Of a stretch of DNA of 22,809 nucleotides, positions 1-7,555 are shown piece by piece. Location: NCBI GenBank assembly GCA_003168295.1, contig PMST01000296.1, positions 3,729-26,537 of the forward strand, in the 5' to 3' direction. Positions within the stretch are counted from its first letter, which is position 1. Each line of letters starts with the position of its first letter. Made by a program: the position numbers and the translations under genes. The notes below the pieces were generated by a model. That model saw only the letters and a program-made list of their open reading frames with translations, was not told the origin of the DNA and made no database searches. This DNA is from Actinomycetota bacterium (GTDB lineage: Bacteria > Actinomycetota > Actinomycetes > Streptosporangiales > Streptosporangiaceae).

Positions 1-302
1 GGCGCGAGGGCGACGCAGGAATCGCAGACGCCGCACGGTTCGGGGGTCGGACCCTTGACACAGTTCAGTGAGCGGGCCAGGATCCGCGCGCTGGAGGTCT
101 TGCCGCACCCGCGCGGCCCGCTGAACAGGTACGCGTGGTTGATGCGCCCGGTACGCAGGGCTTGCCGCAGCGGGCCGGTGACGTGATCCTGCCCTTTGAC
201 CTCAGCGAACGTCGCCGGGCGGTACTTGCGGTACAGCGCAAGTCCGGACTGGGCCAGGCTGGCCGGGGCCGTTCCGTCGTCTTCGGACGCCGCTGCTGCC
301 AT
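1..302 (-). CDS. dnaX: DNA polymerase III subunit gamma/tau, N-terminal part (runs off the window)
   Basis: This is the clamp-loader ATPase of the replicative polymerase; only the first 100 residues are inside the window. The visible protein has the typical LALYRKYRP start of the AAA+ domain at residues 21-29, a Walker A motif GPRGCGKT at 62-69, and cysteines at 81, 90, 93 and 96. Their spacing (9, 3, 3) equals that of the zinc-binding cysteines of E. coli DnaX. The ATG at 302-300 is chosen because GAGGA lies about 7 bases upstream and the only other nearby ATG (310-308) meets a stop after two codons. An acidic, alanine-rich leader of about 20 residues precedes the conserved domain. The SRP RNA gene lies just upstream on the same strand, a common actinobacterial arrangement. 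The identification is firm. Confidence 0.97.
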   Translation of the reverse strand, partial: MAAAASEDDGTAPASLAQSGLALYRKYRPATFAEVKGQDHVTGPLRQALRTGRINHAYLFSGPRGCGKTSSARILARSLNCVKGPTPEPCGVCDSCVALA

Positions 303-327
303 CAGCTCATCCTCACCGGTAAATAGC

Positions 328-417
328 GGGACCCCCCGCACACCCGTCAGTGCCCGCGTACCCTTGCTGCCTTCCGGCCCTGGGGGGGTTGGCGGGATAA
401 CGCCATGCGGGGGGTCA
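328..417 (-). ncRNA. ffs: Signal recognition particle RNA, small bacterial type (4.5S)
   Basis: On the minus strand the sequence contains the conserved SRP apical loop core (GGGCCGGAAGGCAGCAAGGG, complement of about 363-382), which binds Ffh. The ends pair: GACCCCCCGC at 330-339 is complementary to GCGGGGGGTC at 407-416, closing a long hairpin of about 90 bases. Intermediate strands can also pair. The RNA acts with Ffh in co-translational targeting to the membrane. It lies 26 bases upstream of dnaX on the same strand. The exact ends are inferred from the closing stem and the -10 box at 424-429. Confidence 0.93.
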
Positions 418-423
418 GGGGTA

Positions 424-429
424 AGTGTA
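424..429 (-). promoter_or_regulatory. Probable -10 box for the SRP RNA
   Basis: The minus strand reads TACACT here. Its end is seven bases before G416, where the SRP RNA closing stem begins, which is the normal distance to a transcription start. A -35 box is not clear; GCAACA at 453-448 is the best candidate with an 18-base spacer. This is inferred from position and motif only. Confidence 0.45.
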
Positions 430-566
430 GTCAGCCGCGGGACCTGATGTTGCGCGAGCCGTATCGCGCCCCGCCGGTCGCGCTCCGTGGCCCGATCCGG
501 CTCCGGCTCCCCCATCAGGAGAGTTGGGCCACCAGCGGGCCTGCGGATTCGGGTAAGCTCTGCGGC

Positions 567-649
567 GGAGGATTCGCATAGTGGCCTAGTGCGCACGCTT
601 GGAAAGCGTGTTGGGGAAACCCTCAAGAGTTCGAATCTCTTATCCTCCG
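567..649 (+). tRNA. tRNA-Ser(GGA)
   Basis: The acceptor strands GGAGGAT (567-573) and ATCCTCC (642-648) pair, with discriminator G649, the usual base of serine tRNAs. The anticodon stem CACGC/GCGTG (594-598/606-610) encloses TTGGAAA, giving anticodon GGA at 601-603, which reads UCC and UCU. A long variable arm follows, then the T loop TTCGAAT. No CCA is encoded. The T stem is AAGAG/CTCTT. The usual actinomycete version, as I remember it, has ACGAG there, and the fragment at 3119-3151 has that version (see findings). Confidence 0.96.
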
Positions 650-1041
650 CTCATGTGACCAGGGACATGTCCACGCTGTCATCAATGACGCTAACAGGAT
701 GGTCTCAATTCTGGTCCAGACACCGGCGGCAATATACGCGCTGACCAGCATAAACGCGGGACCTCATCAACTGTAGGGACATTCAAGCCAGGCAGACCGG
801 CTTCGCCGCTGCCAACGCGAGCAGTCATAAGCCCCGGGCCATGGCGCACCACCTGGCGCTGCCGAGCTAGCCGTGTCCTCGTCCATTCGGCCCCGCGTCA
901 AGTTCGCCCGGTCAGGGCCTTCATCTAAGAGGTGCGATACGTGGCGCGGCGGAGCTCGAACCAGCGCCAGGCAGATTATGAGTCTGATGACATAGAACGA
1001 GCAATCTGGTCGGCACGGGCGGTAAAGGAATCTGGGGTGGG
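650..1041. other. Gene-free stretch downstream of tRNA-Ser(GGA)
   Basis: I see no convincing coding sequence here: the open frames lack a ribosome binding site and recognisable content. AGGGACAT occurs twice in the same direction (661-668 and 776-783), and the first lies in the palindrome GGACATGTCC. If the tRNA-like fragment at 3119 marks an integration site, this would be the tRNA-proximal end of the element, where an integrase gene is usually found; none remains. Confidence 0.5.
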
Positions 1042-1554
1042 ATGCGTAGTTGGGGCGTGGAGCAGAAACGACGGGAGTTCAGCGAGTTCTACGCCGCCGC
1101 CAATGATGATTGCCTGCGGATCGTGCTCGTCAGCGTCGGGGACCGCCAACTCGCCGAGGACCTGGTGGCGGAGGCGTTTACCCGGGCCTGGATGTCCTGG
1201 CGGAAGGTGCGCGACCACCCGGCGCCGCGTGCGTGGGTGGTGCGGACGGCGCTGAACGCGCACGTGTCCTGGTGGCGCCGCCGACGGCGGGAAGTGCCAC
1301 TGGTGGAGTCCGAGTCGTCGGCGACCTGGCAGCCGGCCGGGGTCGACGACGCGCTGATATCGGCCATCCGGGCACTGCCGGCCCGGCAGCGCGAGGTGAT
1401 CGTGCTCCGGATCTTCTTTGATCTGGATACCGAGGCCACTGCGGCGCTGCTGGGTATCTCGCCGGGCACCGTGGGGGTGCATCTGCACCGGGCTCTCGGC
1501 ACGCTCCGCACCCACGTACGTCCTTTCTCGACTAGGAGGCCGCCCGATGAATGA
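1042..1554 (+). CDS. ECF-type RNA polymerase sigma factor
   Basis: This 170-residue protein has the two-domain layout of extracytoplasmic-function sigma factors. Sigma-70 region 2 is at about 12-84, with the LAEDLVAEAFTRAW helix at 37-50 and the DNA-binding WVVRTALN and tryptophan/arginine-rich segment at 65-84. Region 4 is at about 103-158, with LPARQREVIVLR and the recognition helix in GISPGTVGVHLHRAL. It directs core RNA polymerase to alternative promoters. The ATG at 1042 is the best start, with AAGGAA about 12 bases upstream; an internal GTG at 1054 is an alternative. The 3' end overlaps the next gene by 8 bases, so the two are co-translated and that partner is a likely anti-sigma factor. 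I cannot assign an ECF subgroup from memory. Confidence 0.9.
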   Translation: MRSWGVEQKRREFSEFYAAANDDCLRIVLVSVGDRQLAEDLVAEAFTRAWMSWRKVRDHPAPRAWVVRTALNAHVSWWRRRRREVPLVESESSATWQPAGVDDALISAIRALPARQREVIVLRIFFDLDTEATAALLGISPGTVGVHLHRALGTLRTHVRPFSTRRPPDE

Positions 1555-2296
1555 CGAAGAAATGCTGGTCACACTGCGGAGTTCGCTGACCATGGTCAAG
1601 GAGTCCCTTACCGATGTGCACCTGGACCGGTCCGCCGACGCGATCTGGGCCCGGGCCCGCGGCCGCCGGCTGCGCCGCGGCTTGGCGGGGGCGGGCGCGG
1701 GAAGCATGGCGCTCGGCGTGGGCCTGGCGCTCGCCGTCGGTGGCGGCTCCGGGACAAGTGCCCGTTCCGTGCATGTCAACCTCGATGCCTGGTCGGTCAA
1801 TACCCTGTCGAGCGGGCTGGTGTACGTCGATGTCCGCGCGCTGCGCGATCCAGTGTTGCTGCGGCAGACCCTGGCCAAGGCCGGCGTTCCGGCGATCGTC
1901 ACGTTCGGTCAGTTCTGTACGGAAGCATCTGATGATGCCGCCGGGAATCTTCAGCAGATACTCGGCAAGGCGGCGCCCGGCGGTGAACCGAAGCTCACCA
2001 TCAATCCCGTGGCGATTCCAGCCGGGAGCGAATTGTCGATCGGAATCGTATCGGTCTCAACAGAGTCGGCGAATGAACTCCAAGCCTCGTTCGCGCTGGT
2101 CACGGAAGGCTCGCGGCTCACCTGCGGTAACCCTGACACTGAACCAGGCGCAGGCAACAAGGGTCCCGGGACTCCCGGGGGAACACGAGGGGCAGGCGAG
2201 GGCAAAAAAGGGCCCGCGGCTCCCGGGGGAACACCGGGGGCAGGCGAGGGCAAGAAGGGGCCCGGGGCTTTACGGTCCCCTGGACCGTCGAAGTAG
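1547..2296 (+). CDS. Single-pass membrane protein with C-terminal tandem repeats, possible anti-sigma factor
   Basis: This 249-residue protein has a cytoplasmic N-terminal part (1-44) with an arginine cluster RARGRRLRR, one hydrophobic glycine/alanine-rich segment (about 45-67) and an outside domain. The C-terminal tail has 16-residue repeats: KGPGTPGGTRGAGEGK, then KGPAAPGGTPGAGEGK, then a shortened third copy. The ATG at 1547 overlaps the sigma gene and has AGGAGG 8 bases upstream (1533-1538). Cytoplasmic head, one membrane span and sigma-operon position fit an anti-sigma factor, but I see no HxxxCxxC zinc motif, so this role is inference. The outside domain (about 75-200), with cysteines near the FGQFCTEAS and RLTCGN segments, is not one I recognise. 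The low-complexity tail is probably disordered and could lie in the cell wall. Confidence 0.75.
   Translation: MNDEEMLVTLRSSLTMVKESLTDVHLDRSADAIWARARGRRLRRGLAGAGAGSMALGVGLALAVGGGSGTSARSVHVNLDAWSVNTLSSGLVYVDVRALRDPVLLRQTLAKAGVPAIVTFGQFCTEASDDAAGNLQQILGKAAPGGEPKLTINPVAIPAGSELSIGIVSVSTESANELQASFALVTEGSRLTCGNPDTEPGAGNKGPGTPGGTRGAGEGKKGPAAPGGTPGAGEGKKGPGALRSPGPSK
2159..2296 (+). repeat. In-frame tandem repeat, 48-base unit
   Basis: Two full 48-base units (2159-2206 and 2207-2254) and a partial third (2255-2296) encode the Gly/Pro/Lys-rich tail of the membrane protein. The unit keeps the reading frame, as expected for a repeat that changes copy number without breaking the gene. Confidence 0.85.
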
Positions 2297-2363
2297 TCGT
2301 AGCCGGTGAATGTGTCGTCGGACGGGTCGTGCCCGCAACGGGGCAGGCCCGCGGCGCCAGCCC

Positions 2364-2393
2364 TTTACCACGGATTACGTGGTCCGTTATACT
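2364..2393 (+). promoter_or_regulatory. Promoter and inverted-repeat operator of the higBA operon
   Basis: A good -10 box TATACT lies at 2388-2393, with TTTACC at 2364-2369 as -35 and an 18-base spacer. Between them is a perfect inverted repeat, ACCACG-GATTA-CGTGGT (2367-2383). A repeat overlapping the core promoter is the usual site for autorepression by an HTH antitoxin. The start predicted from the -10 box falls at about 2400-2401, on the GTG start codon, so the message may be leaderless. Confidence 0.6.
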
Positions 2394-2400
2394 GAGCTGG

Positions 2401-2694
2401 GTGATCGCATCGTTTCGGGACAAAGGCACCGAGGACCTTTTTGACGGGCGCGAGACCAAGCAGGCCCGGAAGTCGTGTCCGTCCAACCTGGTGCAGGTAG
2501 CACGGAGGAAGCTGGACCAACTGAACCAGGCTGTAGCCATAGGCGATCTGCGGGCACCGCCGAGCAACCGCCTTGAGAAGCTGAAGGGCGAGCGAGAGGG
2601 ACAGTACTCGATCCGCATCAACGATCAGTGGAGGGTGTGCTTCCGGTGGACCGAGTCGGGTGCGGAAGATGTCGAGGTGGTGGACTATCACTGA
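2401..2694 (+). CDS. higB: HigB/RelE-type toxin (ribosome-dependent mRNA endonuclease family)
   Basis: The protein is 97 residues, normal for HigB. Family signatures are a start in the style of IASFRDKGTEDLF, the helix LVQVARRKLDQL, the segment RLEKLKGEREGQYSIRIND and the core strand QWRVCFRW (76-83), ending in VEVVDYH. Family members cleave mRNA at the ribosome when not bound by antitoxin. GTG at 2401 is chosen because it matches the family's N-terminus; the longer open frame from 2329 would add residues that look non-coding. It has little Shine-Dalgarno sequence and may be leaderless. The antitoxin gene follows 6 bases after the stop. Toxin-first order is typical of higBA. Confidence 0.93.
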   Translation: MIASFRDKGTEDLFDGRETKQARKSCPSNLVQVARRKLDQLNQAVAIGDLRAPPSNRLEKLKGEREGQYSIRINDQWRVCFRWTESGAEDVEVVDYH

Positions 2695-2700
2695 AGGGAA

Positions 2701-3024
2701 ATGGTGAAGATGGCGCAGGTGAGGATTCCTTCTGACCGGCCGCCGACGCCGCCGGGCGAGATGCTTCTCGAGGAGTTCATCAGGCCGCTGGGAATGACCC
2801 AGGCGGCGCTGGCGAACCGGATCGGGGTTTCGTATGTGCGGCTGAACGAGATCGTCAACGGCAGGCGTGGCATCACCCCCTCGACAGCGCTGCGGCTGGC
2901 CAAGGCGCTCGGGACCACTCCCCAGTTCTGGCTTAACGGCCAGCTCGCGCTCGATCTGTACGAGGCATCCCACGATGAGGAGGAACTCCGGCAGTTGGAG
3001 CGGATCGAGCCGGTTGCCCTCTGA
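2701..3024 (+). CDS. higA: HigA-type antitoxin, XRE-family HTH protein
   Basis: This 107-residue protein has the HigA signature: HPGE-like PTPPGEMLLEEFIRPLGMTQ (16-34), the HTH about 32-53 (QAALANRIGVSYVRLNEIVN), then GRRGITPSTALRLAKALGTTPQFWLNGQ and the closing tail. It would neutralise HigB and repress the operon through the inverted repeat at 2367-2383. AAGGGAA just before the ATG is a close ribosome binding site; a second ATG at 2710 would have AATGGTGAAG upstream and cannot be excluded. The order and 6-base gap show one operon with higB. The pair sits inside the stretch bounded by tRNA-Ser(GGA) and its fragment, where addiction modules are often found. Confidence 0.93.
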   Translation: MVKMAQVRIPSDRPPTPPGEMLLEEFIRPLGMTQAALANRIGVSYVRLNEIVNGRRGITPSTALRLAKALGTTPQFWLNGQLALDLYEASHDEEELRQLERIEPVAL

Positions 3025-3118
3025 GTCGGATATCCGCACGCTAGGCGGAGCGAACGAGCTGCCATTCATCTCGGCTATCCGCTCGTCTCACTTCTTGTCT
3101 CAACGCCGGTCAGCAGGG

Positions 3119-3151
3119 TTGGAAAGCGTGTCGGGGGCAACCCTCACGAGT
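3119..3151 (+). repeat. Partial copy of a tRNA-Ser(GGA) gene, possible attachment-site remnant
   Basis: The bases from TTGGAAAGCGTGT (3119-3131) through CACGAGT repeat the anticodon loop, the 3' anticodon stem, the variable arm and the start of the T stem of tRNA-Ser(GGA) at 567-649, in the same orientation. The first 13 bases are identical to 599-611; the rest is closer to the usual actinomycete version of this tRNA than to the resident copy. The acceptor end and anticodon 5' stem are absent, so it is not a working tRNA. It lies 2.5 kb downstream of the intact gene, the geometry left by elements integrating into a tRNA 3' half. Confidence 0.6.
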
Positions 3152-3162
3152 GCACTTGACAT

Positions 3163-3255
3163 GTCGGCGGGCAGCCGAGGAAGTTACTACTCCGCGAGCC
3201 GACCGCGACGGAGTCGGTCTTGCGTCCACACGACCTCGGTTGGGCGCAGCCGTAG
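3163..3255 (+). pseudogene. Fragment of a MarR-family regulator gene (duplicate of the one at 4020)
   Basis: About 66 aligned bases from GTTACTACT at 3183 match 4081-4148 at roughly 79% with one gap. Once the missing base is allowed for, the fragment reads ATESVLRPHDLGWAQP then stop, against AMESVLRPYDLGSTQW in the downstream copy. Similarity extends back to about 3163. The rest of the gene is missing and the single-base gap breaks the frame. It ends 12 bases before the SDR start codon. Confidence 0.7.
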
Positions 3256-3267
3256 AAGGAGCTTGCT

Positions 3268-4023
3268 ATGCCCAATAAGCGCATCGCCTTGGTCACCGGG
3301 GCCAATCAGGGAGTCGGTCTTCAGGTCGCCGGGGAACTCGTGGCGAACGGCCTGACTGTGCTGGTCGGATCGCGCAATTTTGAGCGCGGCGAGGCCGCGG
3401 CCAAGGAAATAGGGCCGGGCGCCGTCGCGGTCCAGCTCGACGTGACGGACGGGGATTCGATCGCCGCCGCGGCGGAGCGCATCCGCAACGAGTTTGGCCG
3501 CCTCGACCTGCTGGTCAACAACGCGGGTATCTCGAAGACGACACAGGGCAGCTTGAACGTCCAGGAGTACGCAAAGACGAGGTACGCGAGCAACGCGTCC
3601 CTCGACGAAATACGCGCGGTCTGGGAGACCAACGTGTTCGGCGTCATCGCCGTCTATCAGGCCATGCTGCCGCTGCTCCGCGAATCCTCGGACGCCCGTA
3701 TCGTCAACGTGTCGAGCGGGGTTGGCTCGCTGACGGCGAACGCCGACCCGGCCTATCCCTACCACGCGCTCTTCGGTCCCATTTATCCTGCGTCCAAGGC
3801 GGCTCTCAACGCGATGACGCTCGCCATGATGATCGAGTTGGAGTCGACCGACATCAAGGTCAATCTGGTCTCCCCGGCCTTCACCAAGACGAACCTCAAC
3901 GGGTACGCGGGCACGGAGTCTGTCGAGGACGGCTCCCGCGAAGTGGTGCGCGTAGCCCTGCTCGGCCCGGACGGTCCGACCGGCACGTTCACGAGGTGGG
4001 AAAACGTAACGATCCCGTGGTGA
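3268..4023 (+). CDS. Short-chain dehydrogenase/reductase (SDR family)
   Basis: This 251-residue, full-length classical SDR has the NAD(P)-binding motif TGANQGVG at 10-17, NNAG at 84-87, the catalytic serine in NVSSG (149-150), and YPASK with Tyr173 and Lys177. An arginine in GSRNFERG after strand 2 suggests preference for NADP(H). Its ending, GPTGTFTRWENVTIPW, resembles carbonyl-reductase-like bacterial SDRs. The substrate cannot be told from sequence. The ATG at 3268 has AAGGAG 7 bases upstream. Its TGA overlaps the GTG of a broken MarR gene by 3 bases, so the two were once co-translated and the regulator probably controlled this enzyme. Confidence 0.93.
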   Translation: MPNKRIALVTGANQGVGLQVAGELVANGLTVLVGSRNFERGEAAAKEIGPGAVAVQLDVTDGDSIAAAAERIRNEFGRLDLLVNNAGISKTTQGSLNVQEYAKTRYASNASLDEIRAVWETNVFGVIAVYQAMLPLLRESSDARIVNVSSGVGSLTANADPAYPYHALFGPIYPASKAALNAMTLAMMIELESTDIKVNLVSPAFTKTNLNGYAGTESVEDGSREVVRVALLGPDGPTGTFTRWENVTIPW

Positions 4024-4303
4024 TCAATTCTCACGAAGAAGCGGACCCGACGCCTGGGTCGGTGGGGGCGTGGGCGAAGAGTTACTACTTCGCCGTCCGG
4101 GCCGCGATGGAGTCGGTGCTGCGCCCGTACGACCTCGGGTCCACGCAGTGGTACGTGCTGTACCAGTTGGCGAACGACAGACCGACCATGCCGCGGAGCT
4201 GGCAACAGCCCTTCGGGTGCTCCAGTCAGCAACACGACGACTCAACGATCACATGGCAGAAGGCAAGCGCAGCGACAACTCCGGGAGGCACCAGAAGCAC
4301 TGA
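4020..4303 (+). pseudogene. MarR-family transcriptional regulator, broken by internal deletion and frameshift
   Basis: The first part, from GTG 4020, reads as a MarR N-terminus: a long helix containing SYYFAVRAAMESVLRPYDLGSTQWYVLYQLAND, to about 4190. After PTM the frame stops making sense, but the next frame reads AELATALRVLQSATRRLNDH and continues to a stop at 4301-4303, like a MarR C-terminal helix. About 57 N-terminal and 36 C-terminal residues remain of a usual 150-165, so the winged helix that contacts DNA is missing. The GTG overlaps the stop of the SDR gene, showing former translational coupling. It should no longer bind DNA. A sequencing error alone would not explain the lost middle. 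Confidence 0.7.
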
Positions 4304-4371
4304 CCGTGCCTGGCGCTCGAGGTCTCGTTTGCTGTCGATCGCCCGCGCCGCTGAGCTGGACGGTTTATTGA

Positions 4372-5466
4372 TCAGGCTCCGGCCGGCCCGGGCCGGGAAG
4401 ATTCCCGCACGATCAGGCGCCCGGGCAGCAGGCGGGCGCCGGCGGCGGTACCGCCGGCGATCCGGGCCAGCAGTTCGGTGGCCGCGACCCGGCCGATCTC
4501 CTCGAGCCGCAGGTCGACGGTGGTCAGAGGCGGACGGCACGAGGCGGCCATCGGCAGCCAGTTGTCCACGCCGACCAGGGCCACGTCGTCGGGCACCTTG
4601 ACGCCGAGGTCGCGCAGGCCGTCGGCGACGCCGCGGCCGATCTGGTCGCTGCCGCAGAAGACCGCGTCGATCCCGCCTGCCCCGACCCCGGCCGCGGTGA
4701 GCGCGGCGGCCGCCTCGCGGCCCCACTCCTCGGACCATTCTCCGTACCGCACGGCCGCGGCGGGCAGGCCGAGGCCGGCCTGTTCGAGCGCGGCCCTCGC
4801 CCCGTCCTCGCGGTGGCGTACGGCCAAGGCGCCGGACGGCCCGGTGATATAAGCGACCCGGCGACGGCCGCCGGCCACCAGGTGGCCGACGGCCAGGCGG
4901 CCCGCTTCGACGTCGTCGGGCAGAACGGCCCGGTCCTGGGGCTGGTCCGACTGCGCGTAGGCGTAGACGACGGGGACCGGCAGAGACCCGATGCCCGGGC
5001 GCACCTCGGTCTTCTTGGCCGTGACGATGATGCCGTCCACCCGCTGGGTGAGCAGGGTGCGCACGTACTTGCGCTCGCGCTCGGTGTCGCCCCGCGCGTC
5101 GCAGAGCAGGACGCGGATGGAGTCGGCGCCGAGGGCGTCCTCGATGCCCTGCAGCATGGGGATGCTGAACCGGCCGATGCTGTCGCTGGTGAGCAGGCCG
5201 ACGGTGAAGGTCCGGCCGCTGGTGAGGCTCCGCGCCTGCGGGTTGGGCTCGAAGCCGAGTTCGGCCGCGGCGGCCTGGACCCGCTGCCGCGTTTCCGGAC
5301 TGAGCTGGCCAGTGTCGTTCAGAGCCTTGGAAACGGTTCCCCGGCTGACGCCGGCCCGGCGGGCTACGTCGCTGACGGTGGGGCGGGCCGTTGGATCGTT
5401 CCCGCGGGGCTGGTGTGAGTCCACGTCAAAAATGGGATGTTTCCTCCGAACGGACGGGTAGCTCAT
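4372..5466 (-). CDS. LacI-family transcriptional regulator of the adjacent arabinoside operon
   Basis: This 364-residue protein has an N-terminal LacI HTH at about 29-54 (TVSDVARRAGVSRGTVSKALN), the hinge region (ETRQRVQAAAAELGFEPNPQARSL) and a periplasmic-binding-like sensor domain with VGLLTSDSIGRFSIPM, HREDGARAAL, FCGSDQIGRGV and the VALVGVDN strand. It should bind DNA as a dimer and release it on binding a sugar. It is divergent from the GH127 transport operon, and a pseudo-palindrome with central CG lies at 5532-5545. The start is uncertain: ATG 5466 has only a weak ribosome site, while GGAGG lies about 18 bases before an in-frame GTG at 5424. The extra N-terminal residues are not conserved. 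Confidence 0.93.
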   Translation of the reverse strand: MSYPSVRRKHPIFDVDSHQPRGNDPTARPTVSDVARRAGVSRGTVSKALNDTGQLSPETRQRVQAAAAELGFEPNPQARSLTSGRTFTVGLLTSDSIGRFSIPMLQGIEDALGADSIRVLLCDARGDTERERKYVRTLLTQRVDGIIVTAKKTEVRPGIGSLPVPVVYAYAQSDQPQDRAVLPDDVEAGRLAVGHLVAGGRRRVAYITGPSGALAVRHREDGARAALEQAGLGLPAAAVRYGEWSEEWGREAAAALTAAGVGAGGIDAVFCGSDQIGRGVADGLRDLGVKVPDDVALVGVDNWLPMAASCRPPLTTVDLRLEEIGRVAATELLARIAGGTAAGARLLPGRLIVRESSRPGPAGA

Positions 5467-5497
5467 TTTACGTTCCGGCTGCCGTGGCTACGGAGGG

Positions 5498-5526
5498 TTG
5501 ACAAAGCCGGAAATTGGGACAATTGT
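5498..5526 (+). promoter_or_regulatory. Probable promoter of the GH127 transport operon
   Basis: A perfect -35 box TTGACA at 5498-5503 is followed by a 17-base spacer and AATTGT at 5521-5526, a poor -10 box. The position about 75 bases before the first gene and just before the LacI-type operator supports it. Confidence 0.45.
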
Positions 5527-5531
5527 GTTTC

Positions 5532-5545
5532 GGAAACCGATTTCC
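5532..5545 (+). promoter_or_regulatory. Probable LacI-family operator
   Basis: GGAAACCGATTTCC has 5-base perfect arms (GGAAA/TTTCC) around a centre with CG exactly in the middle, the form preferred by LacI-family repressors. It lies just downstream of the proposed -10 box, where a bound repressor would block transcription start. That the neighbouring LacI protein binds here is inference. Confidence 0.6.
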
Positions 5546-5599
5546 TAGCCGAGCTGCCAAGGTCGGAGCGGCCAGCAGCGGCCCGGAAAGGTGTCGCCG

Positions 5600-7552
<1,953 letters not shown>

Positions 7553-7555
7553 GCG

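Noticed and set aside
650..790. AGGGACAT copies and a GGACATGTCC palindrome, possibly an insertion-sequence remnant
   Set aside because: The copies are direct, not inverted, and no transposase residues are visible. I could not support an IS family.
976..1902. 308-residue minus-strand open frame across the sigma and membrane protein genes
   Set aside because: The plus-strand sigma domains explain the bases; this frame is arginine- and proline-rich shadow sequence.
5327..5342. GGAAACGGTTCC-like palindrome resembling a LacI operator inside the LacI gene
   Set aside because: It encodes the conserved TVSKAL segment of the HTH, so the bases are explained by the protein.
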